Shown: positions 18,076-30,478, counted from the first letter of the stretch. The stretch is DNA of 64,000 nucleotides from Streptococcus mitis (GCF_001281025.1 NZ_CP012646.1:1517001-1581000), one strand, 5' to 3'. Notes: generated from the sequence alone by a model not told the origin. Translations and numbers: made by a program.

Positions 18076-18849
18076 CTATTTTCCCTTAAATTCCGTAAAA
18101 GTCTGTAAGATTTTGGCTGCTACTGTCGGAGAAGGAGCTTCCTTTATCTCTAACGTTTCATCTGCATATGGAGTAAGACCAGAAAAATCTCCTATCTGAA
18201 CTGAATAAAGAGACCTTTTAAACAGTTCAATGTCGTTTTGGTCATTTCCAAAAGCAATAACATTCTCTCCACATAATTTTTCAACAGTTGTCGCCTTATG
18301 AATATCCAAAGGATTGATATAAAGGCACTTTTCATGAGCATGATAGGACAGATGAGCCTGCCCCAATCTTTCTAGCTGAGTAAGCAAATCATCAAGCAAA
18401 GTCTCATGATCTCCCATATAAACAACTAACTTAATCGGAGTGCCCAAGTCCTCAAGCTTCTGATGACGAGCTACCTTTAGGGGATCCACACTGGAGATAA
18501 ATGGAATCTTCTCTAGAATCTGACCACTATAGTCAAAACAATCATCTACAAAGAAAGGGAGATTATAGGTCTGGCAATAATCCACTAGCGTCTGATAAAT
18601 CCTAACATCGAGATTCCTTTCATAGATAGCTTTTCCCAGATAATAGGCTACACCACCATTCAAACCTATGACCAAGCGCTGACTAAGCTCGAAACCTAAT
18701 AAGCCCAAACAATCCTGATAAGAGCGAGCTGAGGCAAATACAACCTCATGTCCATAATCTTCAGCCTTTAAAAGAACCTGCCTAATCTCTTCATCTATGG
18801 TCATATAGTCAAAAGACAGCGTCCCATCCAAGTCAAATACGAATTTCAT
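18076..18849 (-). CDS. Cof-type HAD-superfamily phosphatase
   Basis: A 257-residue HAD hydrolase. Motif I is VFDLDGTLSFD at the N-terminus and motif IV is VIAFGNDQNDIELF (about residue 200); a C2-type cap lies between. Such enzymes dephosphorylate sugar phosphates, nucleotides or FMN, and the substrate cannot be told here. It starts 4 bases after folD ends, with AGGAAA as ribosome binding site, so the two are co-transcribed. Confidence 0.85.
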   Translation of the reverse strand: MKFVFDLDGTLSFDYMTIDEEIRQVLLKAEDYGHEVVFASARSYQDCLGLLGFELSQRLVIGLNGGVAYYLGKAIYERNLDVRIYQTLVDYCQTYNLPFFVDDCFDYSGQILEKIPFISSVDPLKVARHQKLEDLGTPIKLVVYMGDHETLLDDLLTQLERLGQAHLSYHAHEKCLYINPLDIHKATTVEKLCGENVIAFGNDQNDIELFKRSLYSVQIGDFSGLTPYADETLEIKEAPSPTVAAKILQTFTEFKGK

Positions 18850-18853
18850 TTTC

Positions 18854-19711
18854 CTAGTACTTGTCCAATGTCCGAATCGCTGCTTGATAAGTTTGCTCCA
18901 TCAGCATAGTAATGGTCATAGGACCTACACCTCCAGGAACTGGCGTAATATGGCTAGCAAGTGGGGCAACTGCCTCATAATCCACATCCCCACAGAGCTT
19001 ACCATTTTCATCACGATTCATCCCAACGTCAATGACTACCGCACCTGGTTTGACAAAGTCAGGAGTCACAAACTTGGAACGACCGATTGCTACTACAAGA
19101 ATATCTGCTTTAGCAGCTACCTTGGCAAGATTATGAGTACGTGAATGGGTCAAAGTCACTGTAGCATTCTTGGCCAAAAGAAGTTGAGCCATAGGTTTTC
19201 CAACAATGTTTGAACGACCGATGACGACCGCATTTTTACCTTCCAAGTCAATCCCATATTCATGGAACATTTCCATAATTCCTGCAGGTGTCGAAGGAAT
19301 CATAACTGGATGGCCAGACCAAAGACGTCCCATGTTTAGAGGATGGAAACCATCCACATCCTTTTCTGGGTCAATGGCTAATAAAACTGCCTCTTCATCG
19401 ATATGTTTTGGTAATGGTAACTGGACCAATATCCCATGCCAAGCTGAATCTTGATTGTATTTGGCAATCAAGTCTAACAATTCCTCTTGAGTAATGGTAT
19501 CTGGAACTCGCACAACTTCACTATGGAATCCAGCCGCAAGGGCTGACCTCTCCTTGTTACGAACGTAGACTTGGCTGGCTGGATTGTCCCCAACCAAAAT
19601 CACTACCAAACCAGGCACTAGAACTGTTTCTTCCTTTAATCTTGCAGTCTTTTCAGCCAACTGCCCCTGCAATTTGGCCGCTAAAGCCTTCCCATCAATA
19701 ATCTGTGTCAT
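18854..19711 (-). CDS. folD: Bifunctional methylenetetrahydrofolate dehydrogenase/cyclohydrolase
   Basis: A 285-residue cytosolic enzyme that oxidises 5,10-methylene-THF to methenyl-THF and hydrolyses it to 10-formyl-THF. Motifs: [14 protein letters not shown] with the catalytic lysine, [29 protein letters not shown] (NADP site) and [11 protein letters not shown] chose the ATG at 19711 ([10 protein letters not shown]), which follows AAGAGAAGTGAT; the longer frame to 19774 adds a non-conserved 21-residue leader. Confidence 0.96.
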   Translation of the reverse strand: MTQIIDGKALAAKLQGQLAEKTARLKEETVLVPGLVVILVGDNPASQVYVRNKERSALAAGFHSEVVRVPDTITQEELLDLIAKYNQDSAWHGILVQLPLPKHIDEEAVLLAIDPEKDVDGFHPLNMGRLWSGHPVMIPSTPAGIMEMFHEYGIDLEGKNAVVIGRSNIVGKPMAQLLLAKNATVTLTHSRTHNLAKVAAKADILVVAIGRSKFVTPDFVKPGAVVIDVGMNRDENGKLCGDVDYEAVAPLASHITPVPGGVGPMTITMLMEQTYQAAIRTLDKY

Positions 19712-19811
19712 ATCACTTCTCTTTTCTTTCAAATATCTTCCATTATACCAAAAACTGCTAATCCCCTCTAACACTTCTTTCCTAGGCTATCCTATAGTTT
19801 CAAACTATAAG

Positions 19812-19834
19812 AAAAAGCTCTAGTCGAGCTTTTC
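19812..19834 (-). terminator. Terminator of the amino-acid ABC transporter operon
   Basis: AAAAGCTC (19813-19820) / GAGCTTTT (19826-19833) stem with T-rich flanks on the minus strand (TTTTTCTTATAG). Confidence 0.75.
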
Positions 19835-19888
19835 ATTAATCTATACTTTATATGTAAAGTTAGCTACAAATAGCTCCACAAAACTAAC

Positions 19889-20623
19889 TTATAAAACCTT
19901 ACTCAAGAAGTCTTTAGTCCGTTGTTCTTGGGTTTGTTCAAAAATCTGTTCAGGTGTTCCATCTTCAACAACCACACCGTCTGCCATAAAGATGACACGG
20001 TCTGCCACCTCACGAGCAAATCCCATTTCATGTGTTACGATAACCATGGTCATTCCTGACTTGGCTAAGTCTTGCATAACAGCCAACACCTCACCTACCA
20101 TTTCAGGGTCCAGGGCTGAAGTTGGCTCGTCAAAGAGCAAAACATCTGGTTCCATAGCTAAACCACGCGCGATGGCAATCCGCTGTTGCTGACCACCTGA
20201 CAAACTCTGTGGATAAGCAGTTGCCTTATCTGGTAAACCAACTTTTTCCAAAAGTTCCTGAGCTCTCTTCTCTGCAACTTCCTTACTTTCACCTTTGGTC
20301 TTGATAGGAGACAAGGTGATATTTTCCATCACAGTCATATTAGGAAAGAGATTAAATTGTTGGAAAACCATGCCCATCTTCTCACGCATGGCAAACAGGT
20401 CATTCTTCTTGTCCGTAATATCGACTCCCTCAAAGATAACCTTCCCCTTGGTCGCTTCTTCCAACAAATTCATAGAGCGAAGCAAGGTAGATTTCCCGCT
20501 CCCTGAAGGACCGATGATAACGACAACTTCTCCTCTTTTAATCTCGAGGTTGATGCCCTTCAATACTTCATTCTTTCCAAATGATTTATGTAAATTTTCA
20601 ATTTTTATCAAGGTTTCTGTCAT
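19889..20623 (-). CDS. Polar amino acid ABC transporter ATP-binding protein
   Basis: A 244-residue ATPase of the GlnQ/HisP/ArtP type. Walker A is GPSGSGKST (about residue 38), the signature LSGGQQQR, Walker [12 protein letters not shown], and the H-loop VTHEMGFA. It overlaps the permease gene at the stop/start junction by one base. No binding-protein gene is beside the pair, so the substrate (glutamine, arginine, cystine or another polar amino acid) cannot be read from context. Confidence 0.93.
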   Translation of the reverse strand: MTETLIKIENLHKSFGKNEVLKGINLEIKRGEVVVIIGPSGSGKSTLLRSMNLLEEATKGKVIFEGVDITDKKNDLFAMREKMGMVFQQFNLFPNMTVMENITLSPIKTKGESKEVAEKRAQELLEKVGLPDKATAYPQSLSGGQQQRIAIARGLAMEPDVLLFDEPTSALDPEMVGEVLAVMQDLAKSGMTMVIVTHEMGFAREVADRVIFMADGVVVEDGTPEQIFEQTQEQRTKDFLSKVL

Positions 20624-21306
20624 TATTTCTTATCTCCTTGTCCCATACGTTTTTCAAAAGCTTTCAAGGCTACTGTCAAAATAGAGGTCATAATCAAGTA
20701 GTAAAAGGCTGCAAATAAAAGTGGTGTTAAAGGTAGATAGGTTGTTGTAGAAACTGTTGTAGCCCCGTTCCACAACTCCATAACACCGATAGCTGATAAG
20801 AGGGAGCTGTCCTTGATAATGGTGATAAATTCGTTCCCCAATGCTGGCAAAATATTTTTGATTGCTTGTGGCAAAATCACATAACGCATAGCATTTTTAG
20901 GACGAATTCCTAAAGAATAGGCCGCCTCTAGCTGACCTTTTGGAACCGCATTAATCCCAGCACGAACAGTCTCAGAAACATAAGCACCACTGTTCATAGA
21001 GATAATCAGAATCCCTGGAATCAAACGAGAAAGATCAACACCCAAAATCCCAACCTGAATAGTCGGAGCATTGATATGCATAAGAGCAAAGGCAATCATA
21101 ATCTGAACCATCATCGGTGTCCCACGGAAAATCCAAACGTACAAGTTGGCGAGCCAAACAAGCGGTTTAAACTTTGAACGTTGCCCAAAAGCCAAGACAA
21201 CACCCAAAATAGTTCCCAAAAAGACAACACAGATAGAAATGAGAACCGTCACAACAGCCCCATAGTTAAAATAAGGTAAATACTTAGGTAAAAAAGAAAA
21301 ATTCAT
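20623..21306 (-). CDS. Polar amino acid ABC transporter permease
   Basis: A 227-residue membrane protein of the HisM/GlnP type. The coupling loop [23 protein letters not shown] is clear, and there are about five membrane segments. I chose the ATG at 21306 ([10 protein letters not shown]); the frame open to 21369 would add residues overlapping the promoter region (TATAAT-like at 21344-21349 on the minus strand). It forms a two-gene operon with the ATPase and must borrow a substrate-binding protein encoded elsewhere. Confidence 0.92.
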   Translation of the reverse strand: MNFSFLPKYLPYFNYGAVVTVLISICVVFLGTILGVVLAFGQRSKFKPLVWLANLYVWIFRGTPMMVQIMIAFALMHINAPTIQVGILGVDLSRLIPGILIISMNSGAYVSETVRAGINAVPKGQLEAAYSLGIRPKNAMRYVILPQAIKNILPALGNEFITIIKDSSLLSAIGVMELWNGATTVSTTTYLPLTPLLFAAFYYLIMTSILTVALKAFEKRMGQGDKK

Positions 21307-21457
21307 AGTCACACTGCTTTCTAAAATAGAATACTGTATGATTATAACATGTATTGTATTAAAATTCAAATCTTTTGTCTAATTTATTCAAAAAACCTTT
21401 AAGCTAGTAGAATTAGCGAGAAATCTTAGTTTTTTCTAGGCAAGTTGACCTCCTTTA

Positions 21458-21466
21458 TGGTAAAAT
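21458..21466 (+). promoter_or_regulatory. Promoter of the DUF1797 gene, extended -10
   Basis: TGG-TAAAAT at 21458-21466, 30 bases before the ATG; the -35 region is weak. Confidence 0.55.
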
Positions 21467-21496
21467 AGTAACGATAAGAAATGAAGGAGAATCAAA

Positions 21497-21727
21497 ATGG
21501 AATCACATTTGGTTAGAATCATCAACCGCCTTGAAGCAATGACAAAAGACGGTGGAAATTTAAAACGTAATTTTGAACGCGAAGGAGTTGTTGTTGCAGA
21601 AGTTGCATACAGCCACGACGAAGAAAACGGCTCAATCTTTACCCTTCGTGATGTCGAAGCTCGCGAAACTTATACGTTTGACAGCATTGACTTGATTGCA
21701 ATGGAGATTTACGAACTTCTCTACTAA
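21497..21727 (+). CDS. DUF1797 family protein
   Basis: A 76-residue cytosolic protein (MESHLVRIINRLEAMTKDGG) matching the small, well conserved DUF1797 family (PF08796) of Lactobacillales and other Firmicutes. Function unknown. Monocistronic: own extended -10 promoter, GAAGGAG ribosome binding site, and a terminator downstream. Confidence 0.88.
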   Translation: MESHLVRIINRLEAMTKDGGNLKRNFEREGVVVAEVAYSHDEENGSIFTLRDVEARETYTFDSIDLIAMEIYELLY

Positions 21728-21764
21728 TCTAAAACAAGCCGGGATTGCCCCTGCATGTCTAACC

Positions 21765-21798
21765 AAAATCCTTTTTGTCTCACAAATAGGATTTTTTT
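21765..21798 (+). terminator. Terminator of the DUF1797 gene
   Basis: AAAATCCTTTTTG (21765-21777) pairs with the CAAATAGGATTTT region (21784-21796), then T residues. Confidence 0.8.
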
Positions 21799-21858
21799 AT
21801 AACTCAAATTCTCAAAAATTTTCATTGTAACAACTTCTCAAAGCTGCAATCTTTTTAC

Positions 21859-21886
21859 TTGCTTTACACCCCAATCCTGTTATAAT
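21859..21886 (+). promoter_or_regulatory. clpE promoter
   Basis: TTGCTT (21859-21864), 16-base spacer, TATAAT (21881-21886) with an extended TGT. Confidence 0.8.
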
Positions 21887-21899
21887 GAGAGTATAGAAA

Positions 21900-21916
21900 T
21901 TTGACTATTTTTGACC
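21900..21916 (+). promoter_or_regulatory. CtsR operator upstream of clpE
   Basis: TTTGACT-ATT-TTTGACC is, on the other strand, GGTCAAA-AAT-AGTCAAA, a full match to the CtsR heptad repeat RGTCAAA-NAN-RGTCAAA. It lies just after the -10 box around the transcription start, where CtsR binding would block clpE until heat or protein-folding stress. Confidence 0.93.
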
Positions 21917-21956
21917 TTTAAACAGGTCAGCCTAAAGAAAGAAATGAGGTAGATGT

Positions 21957-24215
21957 ATGCTTTGTCAAAACTGTAAAATCAACGACTCAACAATTCATCT
22001 TTACACCAATCTCAATGGAAAACAAAAACAAATTGACCTCTGTCAAAACTGCTACAAGATTATCAAGACTGATCCTAACAACAGTCTCTTTAAAGGTATG
22101 ACGGATTTGAACAATCGTGACTTTGATCCTTTCGGCGATTTCTTCAACGACCTAAACAATTTCAGACCTTCTAACAATACTCCTCCAACTCCCCCAACCC
22201 AATCAGGTGGAGGCTACGGTGGAAACGGCGGTTATGGCTCCCAAAATCGTGGACCTGCCCAAACTCCGCCTCCTAGCCAAGAAAAAGGCCTGCTAGAAGA
22301 ATTTGGTATCAATGTAACTGAGATTGCTCGTCGTGGCGATATTGACCCCGTTATTGGACGCGACGATGAGATTATCCGTGTCATCGAGATTCTCAATCGT
22401 AGAACCAAGAATAATCCTGTTCTTATCGGTGAACCTGGTGTCGGAAAAACTGCCGTTGTCGAAGGTCTAGCTCAGAAAATTGTTGATGGCGATGTTCCAC
22501 ATAAACTCCAAGGCAAACAAGTCATCCGTTTGGATGTAGTTAGCTTAGTTCAAGGAACGGGTATCCGTGGACAATTTGAAGAACGCATGCAAAAACTCAT
22601 GGAAGAAATTCGCAAACGTGAGGATATTATCCTCTTTATCGATGAAATCCATGAAATTGTTGGTGCGGGGTCTGCGGGCGATGGCAATATGGACGCAGGA
22701 AATATCCTCAAGCCAGCCCTTGCTCGTGGGGAACTGCAACTGGTCGGTGCCACTACCCTCAATGAATACCGTATCATTGAAAAAGATGCTGCCCTAGAGC
22801 GTCGTATGCAACCTGTTAAGGTCGATGAACCAACCGTAGAAGAAACAATCACTATCCTCAAAGGAATTCAAAAGAAATACGAAGACTACCACCACGTTCA
22901 ATATACTGATGCTGCAATTGAAGCAGCTGCAACTCTTTCCAATCGCTACATCCAAGATCGCTTCTTACCTGACAAGGCCATTGACCTCCTAGATGAAGCA
23001 GGTTCTAAGATGAACTTAACCTTGAATTTTGTAGATCCTAAAGTGATTGATCAGCGCTTGATTGAAGCTGAAAATCTCAAATCTCAAGCTACACGAGAGG
23101 AAGATTTTGAGAAGGCTGCCTATTTCCGCGACCAGATTGCCAAGTATAAGGAAATGCAAAAGAAAAAGGTCACAGACCAAGATACTCCTATCATCAGTGA
23201 GAAAACCATTGAGCACATTATCGAGCAGAAAACCAACATTCCTGTTGGCGATTTGAAAGAGAAAGAACAATCTCAACTCATCCATCTAGCCGAGGATCTC
23301 AAGTCTCATGTTATTGGACAAGACGATGCTGTCGATAAGATTGCCAAGGCTATTCGCCGTAATCGTGTCGGACTTGGGACCCCTAATCGTCCAATTGGAA
23401 GTTTCCTCTTTGTTGGACCAACTGGTGTCGGTAAGACAGAACTTTCCAAACAACTAGCCATTGAACTTTTTGGTTCTGCTGACAGCATGATTCGCTTTGA
23501 CATGAGTGAATACATGGAAAAACATAGCGTTGCTAAGTTGGTCGGTGCCCCTCCAGGTTATGTTGGCTATGATGAGGCTGGGCAATTAACTGAAAAAGTC
23601 CGCCGTAATCCATATTCTCTTATTCTCTTGGATGAAGTAGAGAAAGCCCATCCAGATGTTATGCATATGTTCCTCCAGGTCTTGGACGATGGTCGTTTGA
23701 CAGATGGGCAAGGACGTACCGTTAGCTTCAAGGATGCCATCATTATCATGACCTCAAATGCAGGTACAGGTAAGGCCGAAGCCAGCGTTGGATTTGGTGC
23801 TGCTAGAGAAGGACGTACCAATTCTGTTCTCGGTGAACTCGGTAACTTCTTTAGCCCAGAGTTTATGAACCGTTTTGATGGTATTATCGAATTTAAGGCT
23901 CTCAGCAAGGATAACCTCCTTCAGATTGTCGAGCTTATGCTAGCAGATGTTAACAAACGTCTTTCAAGTAACAACATTCATTTAGATGTAACTGACAAGG
24001 TCAAGGAAAAATTAGTTGACCTCGGTTATGATCCAAAAATGGGGGCACGCCCACTTCGTCGTACTATTCAAGACTATATTGAGGACGCAATCACTGACTA
24101 CTACCTTGAAAATCCAAGCGAAAAAGACCTCAAGGCAGTTATGACCAGCAAGGGCAAGATTCAAATTAAGTCTGCCAAAAAATCTGAAGTAAAAACTTCT
24201 GAAAAAGAAGTATAA
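21957..24215 (+). CDS. clpE: ATP-dependent Clp protease ATP-binding subunit ClpE
   Basis: A 752-residue HSP100 unfoldase that works with ClpP on damaged proteins. The ClpE hallmark is the N-terminal zinc finger, Cys3-x2-Cys6 and Cys29-x2-Cys32, followed by a Gly/Asn/Pro-rich linker (residues about 75-105). Then come AAA domain 1 (GEPGVGKTA), a UVR-type coiled coil ([16 protein letters not shown]), AAA domain 2 ([21 protein letters not shown]) and the ClpB-type C-terminal domain. It is controlled by the CtsR site just upstream and ends at a strong terminator. Confidence 0.97.
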   Translation: MLCQNCKINDSTIHLYTNLNGKQKQIDLCQNCYKIIKTDPNNSLFKGMTDLNNRDFDPFGDFFNDLNNFRPSNNTPPTPPTQSGGGYGGNGGYGSQNRGPAQTPPPSQEKGLLEEFGINVTEIARRGDIDPVIGRDDEIIRVIEILNRRTKNNPVLIGEPGVGKTAVVEGLAQKIVDGDVPHKLQGKQVIRLDVVSLVQGTGIRGQFEERMQKLMEEIRKREDIILFIDEIHEIVGAGSAGDGNMDAGNILKPALARGELQLVGATTLNEYRIIEKDAALERRMQPVKVDEPTVEETITILKGIQKKYEDYHHVQYTDAAIEAAATLSNRYIQDRFLPDKAIDLLDEAGSKMNLTLNFVDPKVIDQRLIEAENLKSQATREEDFEKAAYFRDQIAKYKEMQKKKVTDQDTPIISEKTIEHIIEQKTNIPVGDLKEKEQSQLIHLAEDLKSHVIGQDDAVDKIAKAIRRNRVGLGTPNRPIGSFLFVGPTGVGKTELSKQLAIELFGSADSMIRFDMSEYMEKHSVAKLVGAPPGYVGYDEAGQLTEKVRRNPYSLILLDEVEKAHPDVMHMFLQVLDDGRLTDGQGRTVSFKDAIIIMTSNAGTGKAEASVGFGAAREGRTNSVLGELGNFFSPEFMNRFDGIIEFKALSKDNLLQIVELMLADVNKRLSSNNIHLDVTDKVKEKLVDLGYDPKMGARPLRRTIQDYIEDAITDYYLENPSEKDLKAVMTSKGKIQIKSAKKSEVKTSEKEV

Positions 24216-24224
24216 ATCCTATAG

Positions 24225-24262
24225 AAAAGGAGTAGAAAATGAAAATTTTCTGCTCCTTTTTA
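24225..24262 (+). terminator. clpE terminator
   Basis: Long stem of AAAAGGAGTAGAAAAT (24225-24240) with ATTTTCTGCTCCTTTT, 3-base loop region, then T residues. Confidence 0.88.
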
Positions 24263-24281
24263 CAAAAATAACTATAAGTTC

Positions 24282-24310
24282 TTGACAGCTCGGCCTTTGT
24301 CCATTAAGAT
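24282..24310 (+). promoter_or_regulatory. Promoter of the Nudix gene
   Basis: TTGACA (24282-24287) and TAAGAT (24305-24310), 17-base spacer, 35 bases before the ATG. Confidence 0.75.
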
Positions 24311-24344
24311 AATAATAAAGATAATAGATAATGAGGAAAATGCA

Positions 24345-24797
24345 ATGGCAAATCCAACCTTTGGAGAAAAAAAAGAGAATGTAACCTACCAGCACCGTTA
24401 TGGCGTATATGCAGTTATCCCTGATGCTGAACAAAAACAAATTGTTCTTGTTCAAGCACCCAATGGCGCTTGGTTCCTACCAGGTGGTGAAATTGAAGCT
24501 GGTGAGAACCATCAGGAAGCCTTAAAACGTGAATTGATTGAAGAGCTTGGCTTCACAGCTGAAATTGGTACCTATTACGGACAAGCTGACGAATATTTCT
24601 ACTCTCGTCACCGTGACACCTACTACTACAATCCTGCCTACCTCTATGAAGCGACTTCTTTCAAAGAAGTGCAAAAACCACTAGAGGACTTTAATCATAT
24701 TGCCTGGTTCCCTATTGACGAGGCTATTGAAAATCTCAAACGTGGTAGCCATAAATGGGCAATCCAATCTTGGAAAAAACAGCATAAGATTGACTAA
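24345..24797 (+). CDS. Nudix hydrolase
   Basis: A 150-residue Nudix protein. The box reads GGEIEAGENHQEALKRELIE then ELGF and meets the GX5EX7REUXEEXGU rule. It hydrolyses a nucleoside-diphosphate derivative; substrate unknown (8-oxo-dGTPase-like housekeeping roles are possible). The start at 24345 (MANPTFGEKK) follows GAGGAAAATGCA; the longer frame to 24282 overlaps the promoter. A BOX element starts directly at its stop codon and would be part of its mRNA 3' end. Confidence 0.9.
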   Translation: MANPTFGEKKENVTYQHRYGVYAVIPDAEQKQIVLVQAPNGAWFLPGGEIEAGENHQEALKRELIEELGFTAEIGTYYGQADEYFYSRHRDTYYYNPAYLYEATSFKEVQKPLEDFNHIAWFPIDEAIENLKRGSHKWAIQSWKKQHKID

Positions 24798-24901
24798 TAC
24801 TCTTCGAAAATCAAATTCAAACCACGTCAGCTTCGCCTTGCCGTACTCAAGTACAGCCTGCGGCTAGCTTCCTAGTTTGCTCTTTGATTTTCATTGAGTA
24901 T
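24797..24901 (-). repeat. BOX element (boxA-boxC, no boxB), copy 1
   Basis: About 105 bases with ATACTC..GAGTAT ends. On the minus strand it contains ACGGCAAGGCGAAGCTGACG, nearly the sequence of the classical BOX-PCR primer region, and CTAGGAAGCTAGCCGCAGG. There is no boxB unit between the end modules. It is nearly identical to the copy at 56769-56873. It begins at the last base of the Nudix stop codon. Confidence 0.92.
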
Positions 24902-24961
24902 AAAGCAAGCTACTTTATTTAAAAAGTGCTATAATAGAATTAGAAAATCGGAGGAAATGTT

Positions 24962-25261
24962 ATGAAGCTTATCAATACGACAAACTCACACTCGCAACTT
25001 GTAAAAAGCCAGCTAGAAAGTACAGATGCAACCCTTGTTGAGGTTTATTCTGCAGGGAATACAGATGTTATTTTTACTCAAGCTCCGCTTCACTATGAAA
25101 TCCTCATCTCAAACAAACACCGTGCTATTCGCGAACCTGAAATCGAAGCTATTCAAGAATTTTTCTTGAAACGTAAAATTGATAAGGACTCTATTGATGA
25201 GGCCAATATCAAAACCCTCTATTCAGAAAAATTAATTGGAATTTCGATTCCAACCAAATAA
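24962..25261 (+). CDS. DUF1827 family protein
   Basis: A 99-residue protein starting MKLINTTNSHSQLVKSQLES, the pattern of DUF1827 (PF08860), a small family limited to Lactobacillales, function unknown. Ribosome binding site GGAGGAAATGTT is strong. A TATAAT-like box (TGC-TATAAT at 24928-24936) precedes it, so it is separate from the Nudix gene and lies just after the BOX repeat. Unusual bulky terminator downstream. Confidence 0.85.
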   Translation: MKLINTTNSHSQLVKSQLESTDATLVEVYSAGNTDVIFTQAPLHYEILISNKHRAIREPEIEAIQEFFLKRKIDKDSIDEANIKTLYSEKLIGISIPTK

Positions 25262-25346
25262 AAAATTGGAGAGTTTAAAAAGCTTTTTGGACCTTATAGT
25301 ACAAAACGAGGTTCTAACTTGCTTTTTGGATCATCTCCAATTTTTT
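25261..25346 (+). terminator. Terminator-like stem with a 61-base insert loop after the DUF1827 gene
   Basis: AAAAATTGGAGA (25261-25272) pairs perfectly with TCTCCAATTTTT (25334-25345). The 61 bases between hold two imperfect copies of GCTTTTTGGA (25282-25291, 25321-25330) and a GGACC/GGTTC inner stem. A normal intrinsic terminator has a much smaller loop. Confidence 0.7.
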
Positions 25347-25396
25347 ATCTTGAAATCTTATCATACAAGATTTTATAGATAATTAAGGAGACAAAC

Positions 25397-26029
25397 ATGG
25401 GAGATATCATATATAGAGAGGCAAGACTTGAAGAAAGCGAAAAAATTGGAAAACTATTAGCTAATTCCTTTCTTGACTATCCTTTTTTAACGATTTTAAA
25501 AGACGATTTGAAGAAACCTGACTCCTATCCTGCTTTTGTAGAAACATTGCAAATTCTGCTTACTAGAGTCTATATTAAAAAAGGAAACTGTTTAGTTGCG
25601 GAACAAGATGGAGAATTACTAGCAGTCGCCCTTTTGCAACAAAAGGATTTCTGTATACTATCCTATCTACGAAATGGCGGAACAAACATTTTTCGCTACA
25701 TTCGACCACGAAATCTTTTTAAATACTTTGACTTTATAAAACGTTCCAAAAAGCACTTAGAACAAGCAGGAGAGTTTGATTGGTATTTGATGGCTTTAGC
25801 TGTTAATACAGCAAGTAAGGGACAGGGAATTGGCAGTACTTTTCTGACACAAGGGATTGAACCTTATGTCAAATCAAAAGGCTGTAAACACTTGGGTTTC
25901 ATTACCAGCACAGCTAGAAATGCCTCATTCTACGAAAAAAACGATTATGTCCTACTAAACTTTATGGAGATAGAATACGGTTCAAGATCAATTGGTAACT
26001 GGGCATTTTTAAAAACAATGAATGAATAA
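25397..26029 (+). CDS. GNAT-family N-acetyltransferase
   Basis: A 210-residue acetyltransferase. The acetyl-CoA site is visible in LMALAVNTASKGQGIGSTFL (about residue 135-155), followed by GFITSTARNASFYEKNDYV, typical of GNAT motif B. The substrate is unknown. Start ATG follows TTAAGGAGACAAAC. It stands alone between two terminators. Confidence 0.87.
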   Translation: MGDIIYREARLEESEKIGKLLANSFLDYPFLTILKDDLKKPDSYPAFVETLQILLTRVYIKKGNCLVAEQDGELLAVALLQQKDFCILSYLRNGGTNIFRYIRPRNLFKYFDFIKRSKKHLEQAGEFDWYLMALAVNTASKGQGIGSTFLTQGIEPYVKSKGCKHLGFITSTARNASFYEKNDYVLLNFMEIEYGSRSIGNWAFLKTMNE

Positions 26030-26031
26030 AT

Positions 26032-26076
26032 AAAAAAGATTTGGTGCTGCTTATCACAGAACCAAATCTTTTTTAT
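26032..26076. terminator. Bidirectional terminator between the GNAT gene and ezrA
   Basis: AAAAAAGATTTGGT (26032-26045) pairs with ACCAAATCTTTTTT (26061-26074); A/T runs flank both sides. Confidence 0.9.
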
Positions 26077-26080
26077 TATG

Positions 26081-27808
26081 TTAGAAACGAATCGTCTCAC
26101 GTGTTTTTTCGTATGAAGTGACAAAACGGTTGGTTACACCTGGTTCTGCAACTTCCAAAGCTTGCGAAATCTTATCAAATGAAGCATGGTAATCAAATTC
26201 TTTTTCAAAAATTTCTAATGATTCATTAAAGGCTTCCTGAATTCGTTCATCAAATGAGCGGTAGCGGTTCGAATACTGTAGTAATTGTTCTGTCAATGTT
26301 GCATATTGAACAATATTATAGGTTTCTTCTTCAAGTGCTTCCATATCATTTGTTGTAATTTCAAGCATACGGTTCACAGCTTCGATATTGACCTGGGCTT
26401 CTTCTAGCTCAGCCATCAACTCTTCAGTATGATTACTTGCTGTAAAGAACAACTGTAAGAAATTCTGAGGAATACCTGGAAGATTGCGTTTTTCCATATA
26501 TCTCTTAATTGTATGAAGACGATTGACATAAACATTTGCCTTCTGGCGAGCATTGATGTCATCTTTTTCAATCTGAGCAAGACGTTGACTAACCGCAACT
26601 TGTTCATCCTCAATTTCTTTCAAAGTCGCTTGTAAGTTTTCCAAACGATCTTCAAGGAATGAATAAGGTTCAGAATGTTCCTCTTGTTCAGAAGTTAATT
26701 CCAATACAGATTCTTCTAAAGATTCTAACTCAGCTTGTAATCTGTGAACATGACTAACATCCGTTTCAGAAAGCAGGTAGTTATTACTTAATCGTTGAAT
26801 ATCTTCTACTAAAACAGCATTACTATCTTTCATGTGTTTCAAATACGTAGGAAGGGTGGCAACTAAGCCTTCTACTACTTTTTGAGCAGCGATTTCTCGT
26901 GTAAAGATATCATAGAGTGCATTGATTTCTTCTTGAACTTGAGTATTTTCGTACTCAGCATTATCCAACTCTAATTGAGCAACATTTTCGTGGTTTTTCT
27001 TCAAAGCTTCATAAAGCAATTGGAAGCGAGACTCAATGTCCGTCTCAGCAAAATGATAGTTAGCATCTAAAAGCTTACGGTAACCATCCTCCAAATCTTC
27101 CAATTGATCAGGTAACTCTTTAGATAATGTTTTTACAATTGCTGGCAAGCGGTCAACAATATGACTCAAAGCCAAGATATGATTCTCAGCATTATCCAAA
27201 ATCACAGCAGCTTCTACTGGGTCACCTGAAGTGTTCAAAGTAACAAACTGAGAAAACTCTGATTGGATATTTTCCAATTGTTTTTCGATTTCAGACAAAC
27301 CTTGTCCATATTCTTCAGAATGATCAGCAACTCGGTGTTGCAACTCTTCAAACAAGTCCAAGGTATGAAGAACACGTCCACTATTTTTAGACTCTTGTTT
27401 CTCCAAATCAGCCAAGGCATTGCGAATTGCCGCAATATCTTCTTCAATCAAGGTAATTTGGCTCTCGATTTGGTCAATTTGATGACTAGCCTTGAAAAAA
27501 CGGAATGAATTGTTATAGCCTTCTGCCTCGAAAAGATTATTTTCGATATCGGCAAAAGAGTTAAGAGATAGGTCAACCCATTTTTGGTTCCATTCACGGA
27601 AAGTCACTTGACTTTGTCCAATCAAGTGCATATTTTTAACAGCTTCAACTTCATCATTAACTGGAAGATTGTACAGCTCTTCTTTTTTCTCTTCTAAAAT
27701 TGCTAATTTACTTTCATTGCGTTTCCGTACATAAATTGCTATAGCATATGAAATCAGCAATATAATTGCAATTGCAATTATAAGATATACTACTAGACTA
27801 CCAGACAT
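26081..27808 (-). CDS. ezrA: Septation ring formation regulator EzrA
   Basis: A 575-residue membrane-anchored division protein. An N-terminal transmembrane helix (residues about 5-25) is followed by long spectrin-like coiled coils and, near the C-terminus, the QYSNRYRSFDERI stretch that corresponds to the conserved QNR patch. It links the FtsZ ring to membrane and cell-wall enzymes. I chose the ATG at 27808 (MSGSLVVYLI), which has AAGGAG; the TTG-type extension to 27835 has none. The N-terminal helix differs clearly from the pneumococcal version as I remember it. Confidence 0.96.
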   Translation of the reverse strand: MSGSLVVYLIIAIAIILLISYAIAIYVRKRNESKLAILEEKKEELYNLPVNDEVEAVKNMHLIGQSQVTFREWNQKWVDLSLNSFADIENNLFEAEGYNNSFRFFKASHQIDQIESQITLIEEDIAAIRNALADLEKQESKNSGRVLHTLDLFEELQHRVADHSEEYGQGLSEIEKQLENIQSEFSQFVTLNTSGDPVEAAVILDNAENHILALSHIVDRLPAIVKTLSKELPDQLEDLEDGYRKLLDANYHFAETDIESRFQLLYEALKKNHENVAQLELDNAEYENTQVQEEINALYDIFTREIAAQKVVEGLVATLPTYLKHMKDSNAVLVEDIQRLSNNYLLSETDVSHVHRLQAELESLEESVLELTSEQEEHSEPYSFLEDRLENLQATLKEIEDEQVAVSQRLAQIEKDDINARQKANVYVNRLHTIKRYMEKRNLPGIPQNFLQLFFTASNHTEELMAELEEAQVNIEAVNRMLEITTNDMEALEEETYNIVQYATLTEQLLQYSNRYRSFDERIQEAFNESLEIFEKEFDYHASFDKISQALEVAEPGVTNRFVTSYEKTRETIRF

Positions 27809-27843
27809 ATTAAACTCCTTTTTAACTTGAAACAATCGTAATG

Positions 27844-27852
27844 ATTATATCA
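27844..27852 (-). promoter_or_regulatory. ezrA promoter, extended -10
   Basis: TGA-TATAAT on the minus strand (hexamer 27844-27849), 35 bases before the ezrA ATG; no good -35. Confidence 0.65.
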
Positions 27853-27889
27853 TATTTTTTAGACCAAGGGAACTACTTCTCCCGATTTT

Positions 27890-30414
<2,525 letters not shown>

Positions 30415-30421
30415 ACCCTTC

Positions 30422-30430
30422 ATTATAGCA
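30422..30430 (-). promoter_or_regulatory. Promoter of the HAD-gyrB operon, probably leaderless
   Basis: Extended -10 TGC-TATAAT on the minus strand (hexamer 30422-30427). Seven bases separate it from the ATG at 30414, so the expected start of transcription is the A of the start codon. Confidence 0.65.
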
Positions 30431-30478
30431 TTTTTTTATGGAAAAAGCGATGATTTCCCTGAGTTTTCCACATAAAAA

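Noticed and set aside
30421-30423. ATG at 30423 as start of the HAD gene
   Set aside because: It overlaps the -10 hexamer, so it would not be in the transcript, and the three added residues carry no ribosome binding site.
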